From: Methanobacteriota archaeon
GTDB taxonomy: Archaea > Thermoplasmatota > Poseidoniia > Poseidoniales > Thalassarchaeaceae
Direction: 5' to 3'
NCBI GenBank assembly: GCA_014384685.1
Contig: JACNFL010000211.1
Span: 1 to 5,369, forward strand
Length of the DNA stretch: 5,369 nt
Shown: positions 1-5,369 of the stretch, one piece after another
Numbering within the stretch: the stretch's first letter is position 1
Layout of the letters: each line of letters opens with the position of its first letter
Position numbers and translations under genes: made by a program
The notes under the pieces: model-generated
Database searches by the model: none
What the model saw: the letters and a program-made list of their open reading frames with translations, nothing else
What the model was told of the DNA's origin: nothing

Positions 1-614
1 CAGGAATGAGTCGGATGGTAAGTAAAATTGTTGATGAAGTGGAAAGTCCCGAAGCAATCCCTGTTGGAGTTAATGTTCTCAGAAATGATGCCGCTGCGGC
101 ACTTTCTATTGCCGCTGCTAGTGGGGCTAATTTCATCCGAGTGAACATTCATGTTGGTGGCATGATGACTGACCAAGGGCTGATTGAAGGGAAAGCTGCT
201 GATACTTTGCGGCTGCGGGAACAACTTGGCCACGGCCCTGATTCCACCCATCCAATCGCTATCTTCGCAGATGTGGGAGTCAAGCATGCAACACCTCTAG
301 ATTCAGAATGGATGCTAGAACAAGAAGCGCAAGATTGCTGGAATCGCGGACTAGCAGATGCCTTGATTGTATCAGGAAGTGGAACTGGCCAACCAACCTC
401 TCCTGAAGACCTAGCGAGGGTCAGACTTGCCACACCTCACGCAACTTTACTTGTCGGTTCTGGAACAACCTCTGAGAACCTAACGGAATATCTGCGGCAC
501 GCAGATGGTGCCATCGTTGGGACTTTTCTCAAGGAAGGAAAAGATGTATCAAAAAAAGTGGACCTGTCTATCGTTTCTCAAATGATAGAAGTGGTAAAAA
601 GCACTAAAATTTGA
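1..614 (+). CDS. btpA: BtpA/SgcQ-family protein, 5' end cut by window edge
   Basis: This is the C-terminal part of a BtpA-family (beta/alpha)8-barrel protein. The frame is open through the window edge, and the methionine codon at position 6 is internal: family members are about 260-280 residues, and the part seen starts near the GVNVLRND block, so roughly 70 N-terminal residues are missing. Counting from that Met, recognisable blocks are GVNVLRNDA (21-29), FIRVN (43-47), TDQGLIEG (55-62), FADVGVKHA (87-95), ADALIVSGSGTG (about 117-128), VGSGTT (about 150-155) and DGAIVGTFLK (about 166-175), the last resembling a phosphate-binding end of a TIM barrel. In cyanobacteria BtpA is needed for stable photosystem I. 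The family also occurs in non-photosynthetic archaea and bacteria (SgcQ), where its reaction is unknown, so a photosystem role is not implied here. Family assignment is firm; function is open. Confidence 0.9.
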   Translation, partial: GMSRMVSKIVDEVESPEAIPVGVNVLRNDAAAALSIAAASGANFIRVNIHVGGMMTDQGLIEGKAADTLRLREQLGHGPDSTHPIAIFADVGVKHATPLDSEWMLEQEAQDCWNRGLADALIVSGSGTGQPTSPEDLARVRLATPHATLLVGSGTTSENLTEYLRHADGAIVGTFLKEGKDVSKKVDLSIVSQMIEVVKSTKI

Positions 615-620
615 TTTTTT
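615..620 (+). terminator. T6 run directly after the btpA stop
   Basis: Six T residues follow the TGA stop immediately. Archaeal RNA polymerase can terminate at U-rich runs without a strong hairpin, so this is a plausible 3' end for the btpA transcript. No stem precedes it. Confidence 0.4.
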
Positions 621-622
621 GG

Positions 623-659
623 GCATTAGCATCCGGCTATTCAATTATATGCTGAATGC
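623..659. repeat. Imperfect inverted repeat around the TATA box
   Basis: The left arm GCATTAGCAT (623-632) and right arm ATGCTGAATGC (649-659) are reverse complements except for one extra base in the right arm, separated by 16 bp. The right arm touches the end of the TATA box at 643-650. The geometry suits a dimeric regulator that blocks TBP, or an RNA stem in read-through transcripts. It is not a classical terminator because the T-run lies before it. Confidence 0.4.
643..650 (+). promoter_or_regulatory. TATA box of the membrane-protein gene
   Basis: AATTATAT is centred about 29 bp upstream of the ATG at 676. Archaeal TATA boxes sit about 26-27 bp before the transcription start, so the transcript would start about 0-3 nt before the ATG and be leaderless or nearly so. 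No Shine-Dalgarno sequence is apparent before the ATG, which fits. Confidence 0.55.
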
Positions 660-675
660 AGTCTGAAGGTTTTGA

Positions 676-2031
676 ATGAAACGCATCTCCAAGGAATCTT
701 ACAATTGGGCTGCCGGCTCCTACGTCGACCTGTTCCTTGCTGCGGCGGTCACGCAAGTGCTGTTCGCAGTCAGCATCTACTGGGTGCTGTTCGTTGATTC
801 CAGTCTGGTCAGCGGCAGCACCCCTGATGGTTCGACCCTGTGGAGTTCGAACCTGCCCCTGCTCTCCATCGGAATAATGGCCGGGGTAGGTTGGATGATG
901 GCCATCGTCTTGGGCATCGGCTTCGACATCACACCACTGAATTTCAAGACGGCCCCCTTCGACCAGACCCTGATCAGCATGGTCGCCGCCCTCAACATCG
1001 CTGGGCAGAGCCTGATGTTCATCGGTATCATATCCGGTGATTTCGAACTGTTCAGACAGTTGGGGCTGATGGGGGTGACCTTGCTAGGAACCTCGCTGAT
1101 TATGGTAGGTCCACTGACGTTCCGGTTCTTCCGCACGCGAGCAAGCAGTCGAGATAAGATAGGGCCGTGGTCATACGGGCCGGCATTCGGATTGCCTGTC
1201 ATCGGCATGATGACCATTCTCGCTTGGTTGTTCGCTGATTCCGACATCTTCCTCGAACTCTATTGGACGGTGTTAATTGACTCATTCTGGGGCATGATGG
1301 CCTTCGCAGTCATCCTTGGTCACTTCCACGGACGCTGTGGCTGGGAACTGATGGATTCAAAGCAAACCCATCTGGCGTTCAAGGTGTTCGTCGCGCTCTG
1401 CGTCCTGCACATCGCACTCGTGTTCGCCAACGAGATTGGGCAGATATCCGAGGAATGGGTGAACGCAACGTTCTCATTACCGCTCGTCTGGATATTCTTC
1501 ATCGCCCGACCGGACCGTATCTGGAAGAAAGTGAGAGAGGGAGAACCGCACAGTACTCAGATGCTGTCGGCTCATTCCTTACTGTTAGTCACAATCGTCG
1601 TGGGGATCTACGAAGGGGCGTTCATGGAGAACGACACTGGAATGTTCTATTCCCGCTTCTTGCTCCTTCTTGGAGTGGCCACGCAAGCTATCTGGGCGGC
1701 TGGAGACTGGTTGCATGATGACCACAGGCACAAGCCAGTGAAGGAGCGCAATGACCCATGGCCCAACATCATCTCAATGTTCATCGCAATGGCTGGAATC
1801 GTCTACCTGTTCGTTGATGCAATCGGGAGTGGATTGCCTCAAATTGAATTGGTGAAGCTCTTGACCATCGTCTTCCTCGCTTTCGGATTCCTTGATTACC
1901 TGTTATGGATGGTCAAGGATGCGGTATTCGGATACAACGACTGGCAGCGCATCCCGATGTTCTACGGCGACAATGACCTCAATGTCAATGAAGAGGATCC
2001 GTACGACATCGGCGTCGCTGAATCAGAATGA
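676..2031 (+). CDS. Twelve-helix integral membrane protein, unknown family
   Basis: I do not recognise this 451-residue protein. It has about twelve hydrophobic helices, near residues 16-39, 60-82, 99-120, 129-150, 168-187, 194-216, 231-250, 260-277, 297-313, 324-342, 363-383 and 390-413. A short basic N-terminus has no cleavable signal peptide, and the C-terminal tail (431-451) is acidic. Histidines cluster at helix ends or inside helices: HFH at 216-218, H232, H245, H300 and HDDHRH at 347-352. A 12-helix, histidine-bearing plan recalls heme-copper oxidase-like or NnrS-like proteins, but I see no diagnostic motif and do not assign it. Start: the ATG lies about 29 bp after a TATA box. The gene is richer in G+C than its flanks (about 62% in 961-1020 by hand count, against about 42% in 2401-2460), and all 34 Phe codons read as TTC. 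This suggests high expression or transfer from a GC-richer genome. Confidence 0.85.
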   Translation: MKRISKESYNWAAGSYVDLFLAAAVTQVLFAVSIYWVLFVDSSLVSGSTPDGSTLWSSNLPLLSIGIMAGVGWMMAIVLGIGFDITPLNFKTAPFDQTLISMVAALNIAGQSLMFIGIISGDFELFRQLGLMGVTLLGTSLIMVGPLTFRFFRTRASSRDKIGPWSYGPAFGLPVIGMMTILAWLFADSDIFLELYWTVLIDSFWGMMAFAVILGHFHGRCGWELMDSKQTHLAFKVFVALCVLHIALVFANEIGQISEEWVNATFSLPLVWIFFIARPDRIWKKVREGEPHSTQMLSAHSLLLVTIVVGIYEGAFMENDTGMFYSRFLLLLGVATQAIWAAGDWLHDDHRHKPVKERNDPWPNIISMFIAMAGIVYLFVDAIGSGLPQIELVKLLTIVFLAFGFLDYLLWMVKDAVFGYNDWQRIPMFYGDNDLNVNEEDPYDIGVAESE

Positions 2032-2126
2032 TGTCACTCGCGAGTCTTGAGGGAGCGAGCAGCAGCGCGAAGGCGGCGAAGGTGAGTCGGAGTAAACTAG
2101 TGACAAAACCGCAAGTGACAAAATAA
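2028..2126 (+). CDS. Possible 32-residue small ORF overlapping by ATGA
   Basis: An ATG at 2028 overlaps the stop of the membrane-protein gene as ATGA and opens 32 codons ending in TAA at 2124-2126. The product begins MMSLASLEGASSS and is Ser/Ala/Lys-rich, with no acidic residue after Glu8 and a basic second half ending in VTK. The overlap would permit translational coupling. Against it: the composition is low-complexity, the stop lies inside the next gene's TATA box, and the tract may simply be a GA-rich noncoding element. There is no homology evidence available to me, so this is a weak call. Confidence 0.2.
   Translation: MMSLASLEGASSSAKAAKVSRSKLVTKPQVTK
2036..2045. repeat. Perfect 10-bp palindrome
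   Basis: ACTCGCGAGT is perfectly palindromic and lies 5 bp after the membrane-protein stop. It can form only a hairpin with a tiny loop, so a protein-binding site is likelier than a terminator. No T-run follows. The longer GA-rich tract after it (about 2046-2095) contains several GCGA-type units. Confidence 0.3.
2099..2123. repeat. Direct repeat AGTGACAAAA twice, upstream of TATA
   Basis: AGTGACAAAA occurs at 2099-2108 and 2114-2123, with a 15-bp period. An inverted TGTCACT lies at 2032-2038. The second copy abuts the TATA box of the exporter gene, where the BRE or an operator would lie. A regulator binding here could control the exporter, as is common for multidrug-type exporters, though no regulator gene is in the window. 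Confidence 0.4.
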
Positions 2127-2130
2127 TATA
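2124..2130 (+). promoter_or_regulatory. TATA box of the MFS exporter gene
   Basis: TAATATA is centred at 2127, 25 bp before the ATG at 2152. That predicts a leaderless transcript and selects this ATG over the in-frame TTG at 2140. Confidence 0.6.
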
Positions 2131-2151
2131 CTCTACTCATTGGGCAGAACC

Positions 2152-3678
2152 ATGGATGATTTAGAATCCCAGTACCCTAACAATCGGTGGTTGATTCTAG
2201 GTGTAATGAGTTTGAGCCTTGTCATTGTGATGTTGAACAATGTTACACTGAATGTAGCACTCCCAAATCTATCTACTAGCCTTGGCGCAGATAATTCTGA
2301 ATTACAGTGGATTATGGATGCATATGCACTTGTATTTGGTGGAACCCTTCTTGTGATGGGTGCATTAGGAGATCGATTTGGCCGAAAGGGTGCCTTGCAA
2401 ATTGGATTGCTAATTGTTGGAACTGCATCTGCGTGGACAGCATTTTTTGCTGATTCATCCACAGATGTCATCTTAGCGCGAGGGGTAATGGGGTTAGGTG
2501 CGGCCCTAGTAATGCCATCTACATTGTCCGTGGTCTTGGTAGTATTCCCACCCAAGGAGCGTGGAAAAGCCATCGGTATTTGGGCTGCTATGGCAGGGAT
2601 TGGTGCACCTATTGGTCTGCTTGTAGGTGGTTGGGCGGTTGAAAATTACGATTGGGAAATGGCATTCTTAATCAATGTCCCAGTTATTCTCATAGCCTTA
2701 GTCGCGGGTGCAATTATTGTACCTCGGTCAAAAGATGAACTACAAAGACCACTTGATGGTGGTGGCGCGGTTTTATCGGTACTTGTCCTTGGGTCACTTC
2801 TGTATGGAATTATTGAGGGGCCTAGCCTAGGTTGGACTGATGGTCGAGTGCTTGGCGCTTTTGCGACTACCCTCATTACAACACTCTTGTTTGTGTACTC
2901 GCAAAAGAAAGCTGAATACCCTCTTTTGCCCTTAGAATTTTTCAAAGACAGGCGATTTTCGATTGGTTTGATTGCTATTTCAATGGCCTTTTTTGTGATG
3001 TTCTTATTCATGTTCATGCAAATGCTACACTTCCAACTTGTTCGAGGCCATTCGCCTTTATCGGCAGCAATCCGTTTCTTCCCATTACCAATTGGCCTAA
3101 TGCCAGCAGCAGCGAATAGCGATCGATTAGTTGCTAAGTTTGGCCGGCCAAATGTCATAGCAACTGGTTTGTGTCTTGTGGCATTGGGATTGTTCCTATT
3201 TACTCAAGTAAATATTGACACTAGTTATGCACAAATTGCTGCTACATTCTTCCTTCTAGGATTAGGTATTGGATTAACAATGGCTCCCTCAACAACAGCA
3301 GTAATGGATTCCATTCCTGAATCTAAAGCAGGTGTTGGAAGTGCAACAAATGATTCTAGTCGCGAAGTAGGCGGCGCTCTTGGAATTGCAATAGGTGGCA
3401 GTATACTTAACGAAATTTATCAATCAACAATTGTAATCCCAGCATCTGCATCTGCAAAGGCCTCAATTATTCAAGAATCATTTCCGGCAGCGATGACTGT
3501 TGGTCAGCAAATGCTAGATGCAGGAAATACCGAAGGTGCTTTGCTGATTGCATCGGCGAGAGAATCTTTCATTGAAGGAATGGTTGGGGCATGTGTCATT
3601 GCTGCCATCATAGCATTATTGGCTGCCATCATTGTCAAATTGAAAATGCCAGATGATGAAATCATGAATGAAGAATAA
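2152..3678 (+). CDS. MFS drug/solute exporter, DHA2 (EmrB/QacA-like, 14 TM)
   Basis: This 508-residue inner-membrane protein belongs to the DHA2 group of the major facilitator superfamily, which exports drugs and metabolites, usually by proton antiport. Its length fits 14 helices. Visible motifs are the TM1 block LNNVTLNVALP (28-38), motif A GALGDRFGRK (70-79), the motif-B region ARGVMGLGAALVMP (109-122), the motif C-like GIGAPIGLLVGG (149-160) and WEMAFLINVP (168-177). A DHA2-typical central part follows (LDGGG near 201-205, then PLLPLEFF near 257-264). The family-usual Asp in TM1 (LDxTIVNVALP) is Asn29 here. The substrate cannot be read from sequence. ATG 2152 is chosen because it lies 25 bp after a TATA box; an in-frame TTG at 2140 would add four residues. 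It is convergent with maf across 12 bp. Phe codons are mixed TTT/TTC, unlike the upstream gene. Confidence 0.9.
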   Translation: MDDLESQYPNNRWLILGVMSLSLVIVMLNNVTLNVALPNLSTSLGADNSELQWIMDAYALVFGGTLLVMGALGDRFGRKGALQIGLLIVGTASAWTAFFADSSTDVILARGVMGLGAALVMPSTLSVVLVVFPPKERGKAIGIWAAMAGIGAPIGLLVGGWAVENYDWEMAFLINVPVILIALVAGAIIVPRSKDELQRPLDGGGAVLSVLVLGSLLYGIIEGPSLGWTDGRVLGAFATTLITTLLFVYSQKKAEYPLLPLEFFKDRRFSIGLIAISMAFFVMFLFMFMQMLHFQLVRGHSPLSAAIRFFPLPIGLMPAAANSDRLVAKFGRPNVIATGLCLVALGLFLFTQVNIDTSYAQIAATFFLLGLGIGLTMAPSTTAVMDSIPESKAGVGSATNDSSREVGGALGIAIGGSILNEIYQSTIVIPASASAKASIIQESFPAAMTVGQQMLDAGNTEGALLIASARESFIEGMVGACVIAAIIALLAAIIVKLKMPDDEIMNEE

Positions 3679-3682
3679 AAAA
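3677..3682 (-). terminator. T6 run downstream of maf (minus strand)
   Basis: Six A residues on the plus strand read as T6 on the minus strand, 8 bp past the maf stop. This is a plausible U-tract terminator for maf. It overlaps the exporter's TAA stop, so the two transcripts probably overlap at their 3' ends. Confidence 0.35.
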
Positions 3683-3690
3683 TTGGTTTC

Positions 3691-4320
3691 TCATGATGAT
3701 AAAAGTTGTAACAATTCTTCAATGATTGAGGGTGCAAATCCAAGCACACACTCTTCTGAACCATGAATTAGACTAGCATAGTCCCCCATTTTCCCAGCGA
3801 GGTCGTAAGCACCTGCTTTACCAAGCCAACTTTTTGAATCTAACAACTCGCCAAATTGATCATCTGTTAATTGATTGATTTCTACGGTTGCATGTTCAAC
3901 AGAGGATTTCTCCTCCCAACTGTTTCCTTTCCTGATTAGAAGGGTGGTTCCGGACCAAACATTGTGCCTCCTCCCACTTAGCCGCAGTAACATTGCTGCT
4001 GCAGAAGCACGATCACTGGGTTGACCTAATGACTGTTGTAAATCATCTGGGTCTTCAACCAAGGTATCAGCCAATAGTACAAAATCTGGAATCTCAATTT
4101 CTCCAATCTCTTGAATAGCCATTTCAATTTTAGCGGCTTCAACTTTTGATGCCAAGATTTTCTGTACTTGAGTTCTGACATCCAAGCCACTTTGCGGATG
4201 TTCCTCCTCACTGCGCAATCCTGCCGCACTAAAATCCACGAATTCTGCATCAAGACGGGCTTTTAGCCAATCATATCGACGGCTTGAGGCACTCGCAAGA
4301 TGCAATTTACAACGGCTCAT
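3691..4320 (-). CDS. maf: Maf-family nucleoside triphosphate pyrophosphatase
   Basis: Maf proteins hydrolyse noncanonical or selected nucleoside triphosphates (dTTP, UTP, m7GTP and others, by subgroup) to the monophosphate and pyrophosphate in the cytosol. This 209-residue protein matches the usual family length of about 190-210. It shows the N-terminal substrate loop LASASSRR (8-15), a lysine in the LASK segment (56-59), the catalytic-Asp block LADTLV (83-88), LGQP (98-101), AAMLLRLSGRRHNVWSGT (108-125), KAGAYDLAG (168-176) and a C-terminal IHGSEECVLGF block (185-195). The family commonly has LGKP where this protein has LGQP, and a TGV-like triplet where it has SGT. The longer 65-80 stretch before the Asp block looks like a small insertion. 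ATG 4320 is preferred over the TTG at 4323, being 27 bp from a TATA-like element. Subgroup substrate is not determined. Confidence 0.92.
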   Translation of the reverse strand: MSRCKLHLASASSRRYDWLKARLDAEFVDFSAAGLRSEEEHPQSGLDVRTQVQKILASKVEAAKIEMAIQEIGEIEIPDFVLLADTLVEDPDDLQQSLGQPSDRASAAAMLLRLSGRRHNVWSGTTLLIRKGNSWEEKSSVEHATVEINQLTDDQFGELLDSKSWLGKAGAYDLAGKMGDYASLIHGSEECVLGFAPSIIEELLQLLSS

Positions 4321-4343
4321 CAACTACACGGGATGGGGAGCGC

Positions 4344-4352
4344 GTTTATCAT
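4344..4352. promoter_or_regulatory. TATA-like element possibly shared by divergent genes
   Basis: GTTTATCAT on the plus strand (ATGATAAAC on the minus) is the only clear AT-rich stretch in the 65 bp between the maf ATG and the ATPase GTG. It lies about 27 bp from the maf ATG, giving a leaderless maf transcript, and about 38 bp from the GTG, giving a leader of about 12 nt. Its match to an archaeal TATA box is weak. Confidence 0.35.
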
Positions 4353-4385
4353 GCGGACCATTGTAGGCCGAGGCGGGGAATAAGA

Positions 4386-5108
4386 GTGAGCGGTACACAA
4401 GAACGGATTCCAACATACATATCGGGACTTGATGAGAATATGCAGGGGGGTATCCCGAAGGGGCATATCGTACTTCTTGCTGGAGTATCAGGTTCGATGA
4501 AATCTAGTTTAGGATTCTCAATGTTGTATAACGCGGTGATGGAAGGAAAAACCTCTGGAATCTATGTTACATTAGAACAAGGAAAAGACAGCTTGGGAAG
4601 CCACATGGCAGGAATGGGAATGGATGTCCAGGACCCACGTGTCCGTAGCAGAATCGCTATCATTGACCTAGCGGACCTTAGAGTTCAACTAGATTCACAA
4701 GGCATGTCAGAAAGCGTAGATTGGATGGGACAACTCATCAAACAATTGGCTAACTACCGCGATAGCATCGGCTTTGAGGTAGTTGTTTTTGACAGCCTTG
4801 GAGCATTCTTTACACTAACCAAAATGGAAAACCCTCGTGATGAGGTATTTCGTTTCTTTGAAGCAATCCGCAGAATGGGATTGACTGGAATCGTTATCTG
4901 TGAAATGATGGGTGAATCAAAGAATCAGTATGGTGAATTTGGAATTGAGGATTATCTATCTGATGGGGTAATCCATCTCACAATGGAGCGCACAGGTGAT
5001 GCTGTAGAAAGAAAGGTCTCTATTGTCAAAATGAGGCATACAAACCACGTTCTTGGTTACCAGCCTTATCGCTGGGATTCTAATAACAGTCGATTTACTG
5101 TCAACTGA
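4386..5108 (+). CDS. KaiC/RAD55-like RecA-fold ATPase, single domain
   Basis: This 240-residue protein is one RecA-fold domain of the archaeal KaiC/RAD55-like group (COG0467 type). Typical elements in order are IPTYISGLDENMQGGIPKG (8-26), the P-loop GVSGSMKSS (33-41), YVTLEQ (60-65) with a candidate catalytic Glu64, the Walker B strand FEVVVFD (130-136), and the C-terminal KMRHTNH block (215-221) that in KaiC-like proteins lies near the nucleotide at subunit interfaces. Full KaiC has two such domains; this has one. Paralogues are numerous in archaea and most are uncharacterised, with suggested roles in signalling or recombination, so no function is assigned. The P-loop has Met38 where the consensus has Gly. 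Start: GTG 4386 puts the conserved domain right at the N-terminus. An upstream TTG (4284) would add 34 Arg-rich, poorly conserved-looking residues and overlap maf. A GGGG run at 4375-4378 is a possible weak ribosome-binding site. Confidence 0.85.
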   Translation: MSGTQERIPTYISGLDENMQGGIPKGHIVLLAGVSGSMKSSLGFSMLYNAVMEGKTSGIYVTLEQGKDSLGSHMAGMGMDVQDPRVRSRIAIIDLADLRVQLDSQGMSESVDWMGQLIKQLANYRDSIGFEVVVFDSLGAFFTLTKMENPRDEVFRFFEAIRRMGLTGIVICEMMGESKNQYGEFGIEDYLSDGVIHLTMERTGDAVERKVSIVKMRHTNHVLGYQPYRWDSNNSRFTVN

Positions 5109-5138
5109 ACCTAGGTTCTAAAATCGTGAATTTGCAAT

Positions 5139-5369
5139 TCATTCAACGGTAACTGATTTCGCAAGATTACGGGGCTTATCTACATCTTTACCAAGTTCAA
5201 CCGCCGCATGATATGCCAATAACTGCAGCGGTACTACTGTCAGTAGTGGTGATATTACGCTATGAGTTGAGGGAACAGCGATGGCAATATCTGCTTCCAT
5301 AGCCGCTTCATCATCGCCTTCATCATGAATTAGAATTATCTTCGCCCCTCTTGCTCGGCATTCTTGGAA
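5139..5369 (-). CDS. glmS: Glucosamine-6-phosphate synthase GlmS, C-terminal end
   Basis: The last 76 codons of glmS run in from the right edge on the minus strand; the start and most of the gene lie outside. The enzyme (glutamine:fructose-6-phosphate aminotransferase, cytosolic) makes glucosamine-6-phosphate from fructose-6-phosphate and glutamine, the entry to UDP-GlcNAc and surface glycans. The fragment is the end of the second SIS (sugar isomerase) domain. It shows VVPLQLLAYHAA (46-57 of the fragment) followed by GKDVDKPRNLAKSVTVE, nearly identical to the known C-terminal tail (in E. coli, DVDQPRNLAKSVTVE), whose Lys lies in the sugar site. The intact tail and natural stop argue for a functional gene. 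It is convergent with the ATPase gene, with 30 bp between the stops. That gap holds no clear hairpin or T-run. Confidence 0.95.
   Translation of the reverse strand, partial: FQECRARGAKIILIHDEGDDEAAMEADIAIAVPSTHSVISPLLTVVPLQLLAYHAAVELGKDVDKPRNLAKSVTVE

Noticed and set aside
777..1247. Open minus-strand frame of 156 codons inside the membrane-protein gene
   Set aside because: It lies wholly antisense to a well-supported gene, and its protein shows no domain or sensible membrane or soluble pattern. GC-rich coding DNA often leaves such open antisense frames.
676..2031. Assignment of the membrane protein to NnrS or heme-copper oxidase subunit I
   Set aside because: The helix number and histidines are only suggestive. 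I cannot see the diagnostic His pairs of those families.
2032..2151. CRISPR-like or tandem repeat array in the spacer
   Set aside because: There are only two 10-bp units with a 5-bp gap, far too short and few for an array.
2133..2573. Minus-strand frame of 146 codons antisense to the exporter start
   Set aside because: It has no recognisable motif and overlaps DHA2 motif A and TM1 coding sequence, so it is a shadow of the exporter gene.
4026..4253. Minus-strand 75-codon frame inside maf
   Set aside because: It is the same strand as maf in another frame, Trp/Lys-rich and motif-free, while the maf frame carries the LADTLV and LASK blocks.
4284..4385. Upstream extension of the KaiC-like ATPase to a TTG at 4284
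   Set aside because: It would add 34 Arg-rich residues overlapping the start of maf. The GTG at 4386 begins just before the conserved domain and has better spacing to the TATA-like element.
5109..5138. Bidirectional terminator between the ATPase gene and glmS
   Set aside because: The 30 bp contain a short CCTAGG palindrome but no usable stem with a T-run on either strand.

Overview
The window looks like archaeal chromosome, most plausibly from an uncultured planktonic euryarchaeon such as the Marine Group II (Poseidoniales) type. This is an inference. It rests on TATA-like boxes centred about 25-29 bp upstream of start codons with almost no room for a leader (leaderless transcription), on a single-domain KaiC/RAD55-type ATPase, and on compact alternating gene pairs. 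No rRNA or tRNA is present to settle the taxonomy.

Layout from left to right. (1) The 3' two-thirds of a BtpA-family gene (+), ending in a T6 run. (2) A 61-bp promoter region holding a TATA box inside an imperfect inverted repeat. (3) A 451-residue, about 12-helix membrane protein of unknown function (+). It is visibly richer in G+C than its neighbours and uses only TTC for phenylalanine. (4) A 120-bp spacer that begins with a GA-rich tract, possibly a 32-codon small ORF overlapping the membrane gene by ATGA, and ends in a twice-repeated AGTGACAAAA and a TATA box. (5) A DHA2 (EmrB/QacA-like) major facilitator exporter (+). (6) maf, a nucleotide pyrophosphatase gene (-), convergent with the exporter across 12 bp. 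(7) A KaiC/RAD55-like ATPase gene (+), divergent from maf across 65 bp that may share one TATA-like element. (8) The 3' end of glmS (-), convergent with the ATPase gene.

The genes do not form one obvious pathway. GlmS and Maf are housekeeping enzymes (amino-sugar supply and nucleotide-pool cleaning), the MFS protein probably exports small molecules, and BtpA and the KaiC-like protein lack a certain role. Orientation changes between most genes and individual promoters suggest single-gene transcription units. The least explained part is the membrane protein with its spacer (about 620-2150): unusual composition, an unassigned family, two candidate regulatory repeats and a possible coupled microprotein. 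I found no CRISPR array, transposase, RNA gene or defence system.
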